NCBI GenBank assembly: GCA_035771175.1 | Contig: CM069593.1 | Location: forward strand, 39,650,741 to 39,714,740 | Source: Paratinospora sagittata | Taxonomy: Eukaryota > Streptophyta > Magnoliopsida > Ranunculales > Menispermaceae | Reading direction: 5' to 3' | DNA: 64,000 nucleotides | Part shown: one piece after another, positions 32,824 through 43,788 of the stretch | Position numbering within the stretch: position 1 is the stretch's first letter | Layout of the letters: each line of letters opens with the position of its first letter | The notes under the pieces: model-generated | What the model was told of the DNA's origin: nothing | The model's input: the letters and a program-made list of their open reading frames with translations, nothing else | The model's database searches: none | Position numbers and translations under genes: made by a program

Positions 32824-35373
32824 TCAATATTTACTAGAAAACAATTCAGGGTATTTCTGTTTAATTGTTGCTTCTAGTTCCCATGTTGCTTCCTCTATTC
32901 TGTGGTGATCCCAGAGCACCTTGACAAGGGGTATGCTACGTCGCCTTAGTTCTTGAGTTTTTTTATCCAAAATCTGTATCGCTATCTCCTGATACCTATT
33001 TCCTTCCTCAACCCGAACCTCGATTAGAGGGATGATATGCGAAGGACAGGACAATACTTTCGAAGCATGGATACGTGAAAAACGTCATGAACCTTGGACA
33101 TGGATGATGGAAGGGACAGACGATAAGCAAGTTTTCCAATACGTTCAATGATCTGAAATGAATCGATATACCGTGGGGAGAGCTTTTCTTTGATCCCAAA
33201 GTGTTTGACACCTCTTGTGGGCTGAACTTTTAGAAAAACCAAGTCCCCTTTATCAAATTATTGAGGCTGCCTCTGCTTGTCAGCATAGCTCTTCTGTCGA
33301 CTTTACTAGTGTGATCTTCTCAGAAGTCTCTTGAACTAGTTCAGGGCCCAACTGCAGTCGATCTACCATATCTAACCAGCATACCAGAGATCTGCAAGGG
33401 CGACCATAGAGAGCCTCGAATGGTGCCATGCCGATACTAGTTTGGTAGCTGTTGTTGTGTGCAAACTCAACTAAATGTAAGTATTTTTCCCATCCATCAT
33501 TAAAGTCCAAAATGCAACAGCGTAACATGTCTTCTAAGATTTGGACAAGACGCTCTGACTGCCCATCAGTCTGAGGGTGAAAGGCTGTGCTCATGGTGAT
33601 CTTAGAGCCCAATCGACTCTGGAAGCTTTGCCAAAACTTTGATGTGAATCGAGGGTCTCGATCAGAGATGATCGTGAGTGCTATGCCATGGAGGCGTACG
33701 ATATCTCTTTCATATAGTTCGGCAAGTTTGGCGGGTTATCCGTGAACTTTATTGGCAAAAAGTGTGCAGACTTTGTAAGTCTGTCAATGATAACCCAGAT
33801 AGCATCTTGCCCTTTATTATTTCGAGGCAAGGCCGTAACAAAATCCATTGCGTTGTTCTCTCACTTTCATTCTCCAATAGGTAATGGCTGGAGAAGTCCA
33901 GAGGGAGGTCTTCATTCTGCCTTAACTTGCTGGCAAACGAGACATCGAGCAACGAAGTGGACAATCGCCTTCTTTATTCCAGAAAACTAGAATTGTCGCT
34001 TGACATCCCGAATTTTCTACTCTGGGCATCAGCCACAACATTGGTCATACCGGGATGGTATTGGAGTTGAAAGTCATAATCTTTCAAGAATTCCAACCAT
34101 AGTCTTTGGTGTAAGTTTAGGTTTCTCTAAGTGTAGATGCACTTAAGACTCTTGTGATTCGAGAAGACGTCAAACCGTTCACTGTATAGGTAATGACGCC
34201 CTAACTTCAGTGCAAATACGATAACTGCAAGTTCCAAGTCACGTGTTGTGTAATTACCGTCATGAATCTTCAGTTACCTCGAGGCATATGCGACAACTTG
34301 ACCTTCTTGCATTAATACGACACCTAAGCCTTGGAGAGAGGCGTCGGTGTATAGTGAAAATCCAAGTAAATTTCTTTGAGTGATAAGTACAGGTGTCTTC
34401 GTAAGGCGTTTCTTCAATTCCTGAAATGATGCTTCACAGGCGGAATTCTAGATGAATCGCACGTCTTTTCGATTGAGCTTTGTCATAGGTTCAACGATCT
34501 TTGAGAAGTCCTTGATGAAGCGTCTGTAATAGCCAACCAAACTAAGAAAACTCATAATCTGAGTAATAGTGGTAGGTTGCTTCCAATTTAAAACCGCTTC
34601 AACCTTAGAAGGATCGACCTCATTGCCATTGCCTGAAACCACATGGCGTAGGAATTGAACTCGCTTCGCCCAAAATTCGCACTTACTCAACTTTGCATAC
34701 AACTAGTGGCTTTTCAAGGTCTGGAGGACTATCTTCAGATGTATGGTCTTCCTCGGTTGAGGAATATATCAAGATATCGTCCACAAAAACCACCACAAAT
34801 CGGTCTAAGTATAACCTGAAGATGCAGTTCATCAAATCCATGAATGCAACAGGTGCGTTTGTTAGACCGAACGGCATGACCAAGAACTCGTAGTGACCGT
34901 ACCGAGTTCTGAATGCTGTCTTGGTAATGTCCGACTCTCTGATCCGGAGTTGGTGATAATCGGATCGTAAATCAGTCTTAGAGAAGTATTTGACATCTCT
35001 AAGTTGGTCGAACAAGTCATCGATCCTGGGCAACGAGTATCTGTTCTTAATGGTGACGTTATTCAGCTTGCGATAGTCGATGCAAAGTCGTAACGAACCA
35101 TCCTTTTTGCGAACAAACAGAACTGGAGTGCCCCAGGGTGATGAACTTTTTCTGATGAAGCCATTACTCTCTAATTCCTTCAGTTATTTGTCCAATTTGA
35201 CCAGCTTGACATTTGACATTCTGTATGGTGGAATTGAGATAGGCCCGGTCCCAGGTTTGAGATTGATTTCAAAATTGAATTCCCTGACCGGAGGTAGACC
35301 AGGAAGGTCATTTAGAAAAACTGTTAGTTCCCTACTACCGGAAGTCGTTCCTTCACTTGAGGTCATTATTTTG
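32824..35373 (-). pseudogene. gypsy pol remnant: leader-RT-RNase H-integrase-chromodomain-like tail
   Basis: It begins with MTSSEGTTSGSREL, the same N-terminal leader as the passenger gene at 22581. This is joined directly to the RT approach (LPPVREFNFEINLKPGTGPI), so gag and protease are deleted. RT follows ([47 protein letters not shown] with catalytic VDD), then RNase H remnants (34000-34440). Integrase core (MSTAFHPQTDGQSER, WEKYLHLVEFAHNN) and a C-terminal tail (DVFHVSMLRKY, PLVKVLWDHHRIEEATWE, KYPELF) typical of Tekay-type chromoviruses complete it. Several stops and frameshifts break it, including the integrase zinc-finger part at 33650-34000. Confidence 0.85.
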
Positions 35374-35410
35374 CTGAAAGGAAAATAAACTTGTGAAAGA
35401 CACAAAATAT

Positions 35411-36087
35411 ATTTAGACAAGATTTGACAACGCCTAGTGATCCTTATCAGGGTCGGTATCACTACGTGCAAGGTTAGGACATTCAATATTACTTGTATAA
35501 GCTGATAGTTTTCAAATAAGACCAACCAGATCAGTCTCCAGTTGAGAGGTGAGACACGAGGTCTACTTAAATACCAATCGTCTAGAGCAGCACGCTGCCT
35601 CCCGTTCACTATTTAAAGTTACTGAGGACAAGACTGAGTTTAGTTGAGACAGATTGACCACTAATCCGATAAAACAACTGTGTAATACATGAACTCCAAA
35701 TATACAGGCATAAGTATGACAATATGAACATTATACGCAATAATGCAGTGTAAATGAATAGTAGACATAATGATAAATGAATGTGAACTTTAATAAAAGT
35801 GATAAGACACGCAAACCTATGTTTCGTTCCCCACCTTCAGATAAAAACTCATTTGAAAACTGACTCCTTCCCCCGGGCAGAACCATGTTGCACTGCACAA
35901 AGAGTCTCAAAAGAGAAGACAAAAACTCAAAATGAGTGAAAGAGAAAAGGAAAATCAGGAGAAGTGATTTTGGTGCGAGAGATGAGGAGGGGGGAGGGGT
36001 TCTTAAATAGGAAAATTGACGCCTGAACGTTCGGGCACGTTTGCCCGAACAATTTTTTTTTTTTTGGTGCAAACCTAGGGTATTACA
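35411..36087 (-). mobile_element. truncated 5' LTR of the gypsy element
   Basis: Starts (minus) with TGTAATACCCTAGGTTTGCA at 36087 and follows the 3' LTR through GGGGAACGAAACATAGG. It stops after GTTGTCAAATCTTGTC near 35411, where the leader AAATATATTTTGTGTCTTTC takes over. About 0.7 kb of LTR plus the PBS are deleted at this joint. Confidence 0.85.
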
Positions 36088-36159
36088 CTTAGTAATGAGT
36101 ATGATTATTACATTTTTTAATTATGGATTTTACTTTGGTAAATTAATTTTCAAATGATT

Positions 36160-36437
36160 AGCTATAAAATTCACATGCACTTATGTATTTAGACAAATAC
36201 TACCCATATATCTTATAATTTGTTACACCTTAATTATTCGAGTTGATGAATTGGCCAATTCACACGCACTTATGTAGTTAGACTGATACTACCCATATAT
36301 ATTAAAATTAGCTACACCTTAATTTTTCAATTTCATGAATTGGCAATTTCACATGCACTTTTGTAGTTAGACAAATTCTACCCATATATCTTATAATTAG
36401 TTACACCTTCCCTACAACAATTTTATATAGTCTCAAA
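36160..36437. repeat. three tandem 89-bp repeats
   Basis: TCACATGCACTTATGTA, or a close variant, occurs at 36171, 36260 and 36349, exactly 89 bp apart. Each unit includes CTACCCATATAT and TTACACCTT. The surrounding 36088-36791 is otherwise AT-rich and non-coding, with a TA microsatellite (36531-36564) and a C15-type run (about 36742-36756). Confidence 0.85.
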
Positions 36438-36528
36438 TGGCTTTGGATTGGTTAATAATAATAATAATAATTATTATAGAATATAGTTTACCCAAAAAGA
36501 CAAATAATAACATATTTAATTATATATG

Positions 36529-36571
<43 letters not shown>

Positions 36572-36851
36572 AGATACTAAAATTGTCAATTTAGATTCTT
36601 CAAAATAAATTTAGCAAATAATATTGATGACTTTTTAACTAACATTGATATCTTTTTAACTTGAATAAAGTGAAAAACTCTCCATTTTTTAGTCCCACAT
36701 TAGAAGAATGTGGAAAAGAAAACACTCCTCCATATATTGTTCCCCCCCCCCCCCCCGATGCATGCTTTAATTGTCTAGCCCTTATCAACTCTTTTTTTTT
36801 TTTTTTTATAAATAGGATGAAATAACCGCTTGTACAATGTCCACAATACAT

Positions 36852-39410
36852 TTACACAAATTTAAAAGAAATATTAGTAAATTGACTAGCAAAATATTTA
36901 CAGTTATCAATAATCATAGAAAATTCGTCTAAGCCATGAGAACCTGAAGAAAGAGCTTTTATCACTTTGATAGAGTCTCCTTCTATAGTAGTAACTGGAA
37001 TGCCCATGTCCCTTGCAAAGGAAAGACTCTCTCTCATAGTGGGCTTCTGCTACTTCGGGGGAGACTACTCCTGGAAACCTCTTTGCCATGGCAGCTAGCA
37101 CTAAGCCTTCATTGTTCCTTATTATGGTGTCGATGCTGATGTGATCTGAATAAGACCTTTTGCCAGCATCCACATTCATTTTGATACCATCTCCTTCGGG
37201 TAGAATCCATCTAGAAAGAGCCCTGTCAATATGAATATGGTGGGGAGCATGTATTGCTCTATAACTTTCAAGAACATTTAGAGCTCTATCAGGATTAAGT
37301 TCTCTCCCATGATTATCTTCACCTTGTGCTTGCACCTGCAAATTCCTTGAAGACCAAATATTCCAGCAAAGCATAATAATATCTTCAGCTAGCTCTTTAC
37401 AATGAACGTCAAGGACTGCAAAGAAATTTCCATTAGCTATAGGAGCTGGTATTGGGTCCACAAGCCATGGGCTGCTATGAGAATTCCATATTTTGAGGGC
37501 ATTGCTACATTCACCAAAAGCATGAAGAATGGATTCTTGCTGAGTTTTACATATAGAGCATAAATGGGACTTTATAATCTTCCTTTTAAAAAAATTAGTA
37601 TTAGTGGGTAAAATATCATATAACAATCTCCAAAAAAATATTTTAACCTTAGGAGGAAGGCATAAATGCCAAAGAACTTTTCATCTTCTGTCAAGCTCAT
37701 TTGATGTTTGTCCTTCGTTACTCTTCGGTTGTTGTTGCAGCCAGTAACCACTACGAACAGTGTAATTGCCATCTCTTGAATAATGCCAAATAAGCTTATC
37801 CTCCACCTCTCTTCCACTAAGAGGGACGTTAAGAATGAAATCAATGTCTTTCTTCCAAAGGGTTGCCCTCAGTTTCCTAATGTCCCAATTCTTTTCTTCA
37901 TTAATGAAATCAGCAACCTTACAATTGATATCATAAGTGGCTGGAGTTATTACCTTAAATGTTGAGGGTCTTGGAATCCAAGGATCATTCTTGACATGAA
38001 TTTTGCTTCCTATACCCACTCTCCATCTAAGACCCTTAGTGAGTAGGTCCTTAGCCCAAATGACGCCCTTCCAAGCTTGAGAGGATCTTGGATTTGTCTT
38101 CGCCTTGAAGAGATCTGAATTGGGAAAGTACTTGGCTTTTAAGGTTTTGGCAAGAAGTGAATATGGTTTTTGGAGGATTCTCCATGCTTGCTTTGCTAGG
38201 AGAACTTTGTTGAAATCTTCTATATTTCTAAAACCCATGCCCCCCAAAAGCCTTTGGCTTACATAGATCAGTCCATTTCTTCCAATGAATTGTTGACTTC
38301 GAATTGGAATGACCCCACCAAAATTTAGCCATGAAAGAGCAATGGTCCGAACATAGACTAGTAGGGAGCCTAAAGCAACGCATTGTGAATGTTGGAAGGG
38401 CTTACCTTTAGCAATATTTCCTTTCCACCTATAGAAAATAATTTTTCTTTCCATCTTTGAAGGCACTTCCACATCCTATCCTTTATGAACTCAAATTGCT
38501 CCCTCTTTTTCCTGTGACTTAACGATGGCAACCCAAGGTATTTGTAATGGCCATTGTTTCTTTTAATGTGAATGGCCTCTAAGAATTCAGCTGCATTTGT
38601 CACACCCTGGGATGCACAACGTGCCCCCTACCCAGGTGTGGGCTCACCCCCTCGGGGCGAACGCCAACCATTATGGATCCATAATATTGTCCGATCCCGG
38701 TACAGCCACCGCCACATAAGGATGTCTCTTGTACACGGGATCATTTGTCCGACACTATTCACTAATGAATAGTGCAGGGCCTCCCCCAGATTCGAACTCG
38801 TAACCTCTCTTAAGGAGTTAGATTTCGCAATCTGAGTAATTACTGAACTACGCAAGGCCTTTTTGTCACACCCTGGGTTGCATAGCGTGCCCCCTACCCA
38901 GGTGTGGGTGCACCCCCTCGGGGCGAACGCCAGCCATTATGGATCCATAATATTGTCCCATCCCGGTACAGCCACCGCCACACAAGGACGTCTCTTTTAC
39001 ACGGGATCATTTATCCGAGCCAGGGTGTGACAGCATTAGTGTTACTTGTGTTGGGGATTATAAATGCTGAAGATTTTTCTAGGTTTATTAATTGCCCTGA
39101 TGCCTTTTCAAATTTTGATAATATCTCATAAACGACCCTTCCATCTTGAGAGTTTGCCCTACAAAATAGCAGATTGTCATCGGCAAATAAAAGATGAGAT
39201 ATAGTTGGGCCATTTCAGGCAATTCTAAAGCCTTTAATCAAATTTTCATTTTCATAAATTGAAATTAAGTGTGACAACCCTTCCCCACAAAGAATAAATA
39301 AATAAAGAGATAATGAGTCTCCTTGGATCAATCCTCTTTGGGGGAAAGATATCACCTTGGGGAACCCCATTCAATAAGATTGAGTACTTGGCTCAAGCCT
39401 TTGTGTGCCT
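36852..39410 (-). pseudogene. LINE ORF2, 3' part: late RT, zf-RVT and RNase H
   Basis: From high to low coordinates: RT motifs RGLIQGDSLSLYLFILCGEG and SHLLFADDNLLFC (active-site-like ADD), then NNGHYKYLGLPSLSHRKK after the fold-back insertion. The RT thumb/connection follows (LLGGMGFRNIEDFNKVLLAKQ, WRVGIGSKIHVKNDPWIP), then a zinc-binding segment (SHLCSICKTQQESILHAFGEC), then RNase H (MNVDAGKRSYSDH, PEVAEAHYERESF, IEGDSIKVIKALSSG). Frameshifts break it at 38370-38470, 37570-37690 and 37040. The fold-back element at 38598-39032 interrupts it. Confidence 0.85.
38598..39032. mobile_element. fold-back element 1 (435 bp), 5-bp target duplication GCATT
   Basis: Ends are TGTCACACCCTGG and CCAGGGTGTGACA, a perfect 13-bp terminal inverted repeat. 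GCATT flanks both sides (38593-38597 and 39033-39037). With one GCATT copy kept, the LINE reading frame is continuous across the site. Inside are two same-orientation copies of a ~157-bp module M (38598-38756 and 38864-39018) with a ~100-bp module H between them. H contains a tRNA-like A box (minus TAGTTCAGTAATTA, 38837-38850), B box (GAGTTCGAATC, 38789-38799) and acceptor-like GGCCTT/GAGGCC ends. No coding sequence. SINE dimer, TRIM-like and fold-back readings all fit partly. Confidence 0.8.
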
Positions 39411-42400
39411 CCTGAAGTAACTCAATCCGCAACTCAATATCATATGGGATCCATAGTCTCACTCTAAAACGCAAAACATCATCTGACCCTCTCTACCAAT
39501 CGGTCTAGTCAGCACTGTCTCCATATCTACAATACATATCGAAATCTGGACTATGTTCCTGTAAATCCTTAACTCTCTGAATATGGGCATTAGCAAGTTG
39601 CAAGTGCATCTGAGCACATATCTCACTATGTGGTATGTCCGAGCGTATACTCATCATCGTCACTCTCTTAAGTAAATGCAACTGTTGGGCCATCTGGAAA
39701 GCAATTACTCGAGTCTCTGTTCGCTTCCGGCTCAATGAGTCAGCCACAACATTGGTTTTCCCAGAATGATACTCCAAAGAGAAATCATAATCCTTGAGCA
39801 ACTCAAGCCATCTCCTCTGCCACATATTCAGTTCCTTCTAATCAAAGAGATACTTCAAGCACTTATGATCAGAATACAAAGTGAACCTCTCACCATAAAG
39901 GTAACGCCTCCATAGCTTCAGTGCAAACACTATAGCTACCAACTCCAAATCATGCACAGGGTAATTGTGCTCATGCACCTTAAGCTGCCTAGATGCATAT
40001 GCCACCATTCTACCCTCCTGCATCAACACACATCCCAGACCAAGGGTGATGCGTCAGTAAAAATCACCAACTCTTTCCCAGGCTCTGGAAGAATCAACAC
40101 TGGAGCTGTGGTCAACTTATGTTTCAACTCACTGAAAGCTTTCTCACAAGCATCCGTCCATGTGAAGGCTACAATCTTCTGAGTCAGCTTAGTCAACAGT
40201 GCGACTATGGTGGAAAAGTCCTTCACAAACTTCATGAAATAGCCAGCCAAACCCAGAAAACTACGAATCTCTGTCACTGTGGTAGGTCTTGGCTAACCAA
40301 TGATTGCCTCGACCTTAGCAGAATCAACTGAGACACCTTTCGCACTAACCACATGACCCAACAATTTTACCTCGGTCATCCAGAAATCACACTTGCTAAG
40401 CTTGGCATACAGCTTATGCTCCAACAATGTCTGCAATGTAACTCTAAGATGACGCTCATGATCCTTCTTATTCTTAGAGTAGACTAGGATATCATCAATG
40501 AAGACTATAATGAACTGATCAAGATACGGTCTGAATACCCTCTGCATCAGATTCATGAACATAGCTAGTGCATTAGTCAACCCGAAAGGCATCACCAAGA
40601 ACTCGTAATGTCCATACCTCATCCGAAAAGCAGTTTTCGGTACATCCTCATCCCTAATCCTCAACTAATGGTACCCAGACCTCAAGTCTATCTTCGAAAA
40701 GAACTTGTCCCCAATCAGTTGGTCAAACAAGTCATCGATGCGTGGAAGAGGATACTTGTTTTTCACAGTCACCTTGTTCAGCTGATGGTAGTCTATACAC
40801 AATCTAAGACTTTCGTCCTTCTTCTTGACGAACAACACAAGTGCTCCCCAAGGTGACATACTTAGGGAAATGGCCCATCAACTCATCTAGTTGGGCTTTA
40901 AGTTTATTCAACTTTCGGTGTCATACGACACGGTAGAATGAAAATGGGTTTTGTCCCGGGCATCAGCTCAATAATGAAGTCTACCTCTTGCTTAGGCAGT
41001 AAGCCAGGTAACTCATCAGGAAAAACCTTTGGATACTCATAGACCACATGAATGTCTGCTAGCTGAACACCCTGTCCCACATCATCCACTGGCTTCAAAC
41101 TGGCCATCGTAGCAACCTCAACATCAGTGGCTAATCTACCATGGGTAGTTGGTCTAGATGCAGTCCTGCCTCGAAAAACAAAGACCGGTTGTCTGAAATA
41201 CAACCCTCTTGCCGAAGCAATCAATATGAATGTGATATGTTGCCAGCCAATTCATACCTAATATGGCATCGAACTCGAGGAACTCTAAGACTCTAAGGTC
41301 AACAGTCCTCTCATGGTTCTGGAATCTAACAATGCATCCCACACATACCATGTTAGGGTAAATCCTTTCACCGACCGCAATACTCAAGATCAACGGAGTA
41401 CTAGTTCTAACAGGAGATATTCTCAATTCATCTACCACACTACCAGAAATAAATGACAGAGTAGAGCCAACATCAATCAAGACATACATCATAAAATCAC
41501 AAAGGTTGATTGTACCTTCAATTAACTGTTTGATGGCCTCTGGATCTGCCTGAGTAACAGCTTTGGCCTGCTTCCTGGTAGCAACTAGCATAGGGCTGAG
41601 CTGGGCAGACGACGCCCTACGAGGACATTGATTTCTCTTGTGCCCCAAAGCCCTGCACTCGAAAGAGACTATCGGTCTTGGTGCCCTAAGTATTGAAGAC
41701 ACAGCCTGCGATTCTGCCCCGACTGTCTGTTGTCCACTATATCTCGCTGAGCTTCACTACTGGGGTCACCCCAAAATCTGAACACTCTAGCCTGCAGCTA
41801 GTGGTATCACAGTTACTGGAGCGGAGGCTACAGATGCCTCATATCCACTGCCATTGAATACCTGCCTCTTGTTACGTCCGCTCCTCCTATCACCAAAATA
41901 CTGAGTCTCTGACCCTGCCCGTTGTGTCTGAACTGATGAAGCTGCAAGTGCCTGATTTATGACTGATGTCCTCATCCGAGAGTGAGCCTCTGCAGTCTCA
42001 AAATCAGCGGCCTGCATCATCGCCTGAGCGTAAGTCTGCACACCAGCGAGTGCCAATCCCTAACGAATATGGTCACGAAACGCATCCCGTATCCTTTGCA
42101 TGCGAAGGTAATCTGTCACGCCCGGGTTGCACCGCAGTGCCTCCTACCCAGGGTGATGAGTACCCCAATCTCCAGGGCGTACTCCAGCCATTATGAACCC
42201 ATAATATTATTTGGGGACAAATGATCTCGGTGACCGACGTCCTTGTGTGGCGTGGCTGGCCGAGATGGGACAATATTATGGGTCCATAATGGCTGGAGTA
42301 CGCCCTGGAGATTGGGGTACTCATCACCCTGGGTAGGAGGCACTGTGTGCAACCCAGGCGTGACAAAAAAGCCTTATGTAGTGGTTACTCAGAATGCAAA

Positions 42401-43592
42401 ATTAGACTCCTTAAGGGAGGTCTCGAGTTCAATTCTGGGGGAGGCCATGCACTATTCATGAGTGAATAGTGGAGACAAATGATTTCGGTGACCGGCGTCC
42501 TTGTGTGGCGTGGCTGGCCTAGATGGGACAATATTATGGGTCCATAATGGTTGGGGTACGCTCTGTAGGAGGTGCTCATCACCCTGGGTAGGGGGCACTG
42601 TGTGCAACCCAAGCGTGACAAAAAAACCTTATGTACCACTGTCTCGACCGGGTTGCACAGCAGTGCCCCCTACCTAGGGTGATGGGCACCTCCTACAGAG
42701 CGTACCCCAGCCATTATGGACCCATAATATTGTCCCATCTCGGCCAGCCACGCCACACAAGGACGCCGGTCACCGAGATCATTTGTTCCCACTATTGAGT
42801 AAATAGTGGGAACAAATGATCTCGGTGACCGGCGTCCTTGTGTGGCGTGGCTGGCCGAGATGGGACAATATTATGGGTCCATAATGGCTGGGGTACGCTC
42901 TGTAGGAGGTGCCCATCACCCTGGGTAGGGGCACTGTGTGCAACCCAGGCGTGACATAATCAGTCGCCACCATCTCTGGAGCGAAGAGTGCCAAATGGTT
43001 AAACTCCTGCTCATACTCCCTCACTGACCGACTGCCCTGGGTCAAGTGCATGAACACGATCTGTCTCTGGTCTCTCTCAGACCTCGGGTAAAACTCCTCA
43101 TATAACAACTCTTTAGACCTGGTCCAAGTCTGGATCTCGTCAACCATGCGGTCCAATCTCCTCCACCAATCATCAGCCTTATTGACGAGCTTGAATTTGG
43201 CCAACCTCACCCTGTCGGCGTTAGAGGCATGCATATCACTGAAGATAGTCTCAATCCTCCTGAGCCATCTCTTAGCTGTCTCAATACAGAGGCCTCCCGC
43301 AAACTCTGTCAAGCCTCTGATCCTGAAGGCCTTCATGACCTTCTCATATCTCTCTGTCTCAGACCTCTGCTCTGGAATCCCCACAGCCTTAGCTTGAACT
43401 GCAGCTGGTCCAACCCTATCTTTCACAACCATGCCAACACTGCTGTGCTCCCCCTCAACCCGAAACACCCTGTTGTGGCTGCCTATTGCCCTGAACCTAG
43501 GCAAACAATGCTAAAATCTGAGTCTGCTGTTGTATCTGGGTCTGAGCAGCAGGTAAGGCCTCAATCTGCCTAAATCTCTCATTCGGGTCCAT
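39411..43592 (-). pseudogene. gypsy gag-protease-RT-RNase H, integrase missing
   Basis: The gag ATG is at 43592 (MDPNERFRQIEAL). The gag core reads AKFKLVNKADDWWRRLDRM and FYPRSERDQRQIVFMHLTQG, split by fold-back element 2. A zinc-knuckle remnant (ECRALGHKRNQCPRR) follows. Protease carries LIDVGSTLSFIS, with Val where the DSG/DTG motif has Ser or Thr, so it is probably inactive. RT follows ([43 protein letters not shown]), then RNase H ([56 protein letters not shown]). The sequence stops near 39411 after LLQEAH, at the start of integrase. The joint is directly with LINE RT. Early stop (CAG to TAG) in gag and several frameshifts. Confidence 0.85.
42114..42956. mobile_element. fold-back element 2 (843 bp), 5-bp target duplication TAATC
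   Basis: Ends TGTCACGCCCGGGTTGCACC and GTGCAACCCAGGCGTGACA are inverted copies. TAATC flanks both sides (42109-42113, 42957-42961). With one copy removed, the gypsy gag frame reads straight through. Modules in order: inverted M, truncated (42114-42214); M (42215-42365); tRNA-like H (42366-42470; A box TAGTGGTTACTC, B box GAGTTCAATTC); M (42471-42620); a 16-bp start of H (AAAAAAACCTTATGTA); inverted M (42640-42790); M (42796-42956). The last two make a near-perfect ~150-bp-arm hairpin. No coding sequence. Confidence 0.85.
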
Positions 43593-43770
43593 GGTTGATT
43601 CTGTATTTCTTCTCTTATAAATCTGAAATTCACAAATAAGAGAAAGCTCATCAGAATCACAATCCATGGGAGTTGTTATCCCTAAGATAATTACTCATAA
43701 TCATACCCATAAAAGAAAACATAATATCATATAAGTCTTTTATTATCTTTAAGGTTTTTAAGCCTAAACA

Positions 43771-43787
43771 CTAGCTCTGAACCAAAG
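43771..43787 (-). other. primer binding site of the long-LTR gypsy
   Basis: On the minus strand TTTGGTTCAGAGCTAGTG follows one base after the LTR end GGGTCGTGACA. It resembles the iMet site TGGTATCAGAGC with a one-base shortening. It marks 43789-48816 as the 5' LTR. Confidence 0.6.
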
Positions 43788-43788
43788 T

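Larger units (their letters stand above)
30793..36087 (-). mobile_element. Ty3/gypsy (Tekay-like chromovirus) element, gag and PBS deleted
   Basis: A minus-strand element with a full 3' LTR (30793-32182), polypurine tract, pol remnants, and a 5' LTR truncated to about 677 bp (35411-36087). The PBS and the inner half of the 5' LTR are missing, and most of gag plus protease are missing. The outer flanks GACAT and CTTAG do not match, so the element has been rearranged since insertion. It cannot encode its own mobility. Confidence 0.85.

Noticed and set aside
38780..38863. A tRNA gene
   Set aside because: A and B boxes are present but no proper anticodon arm or full cloverleaf could be drawn, and the piece sits inside a mobile element. 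It is tRNA-derived at most.
38598..39032. Simple TRIM retrotransposon (LTR-internal-LTR)
   Set aside because: The right module lacks the TG/CA border and carries an extra inverted 14-bp tip, and no iMet PBS follows the left module. I kept the fold-back description and left TRIM as an alternative.
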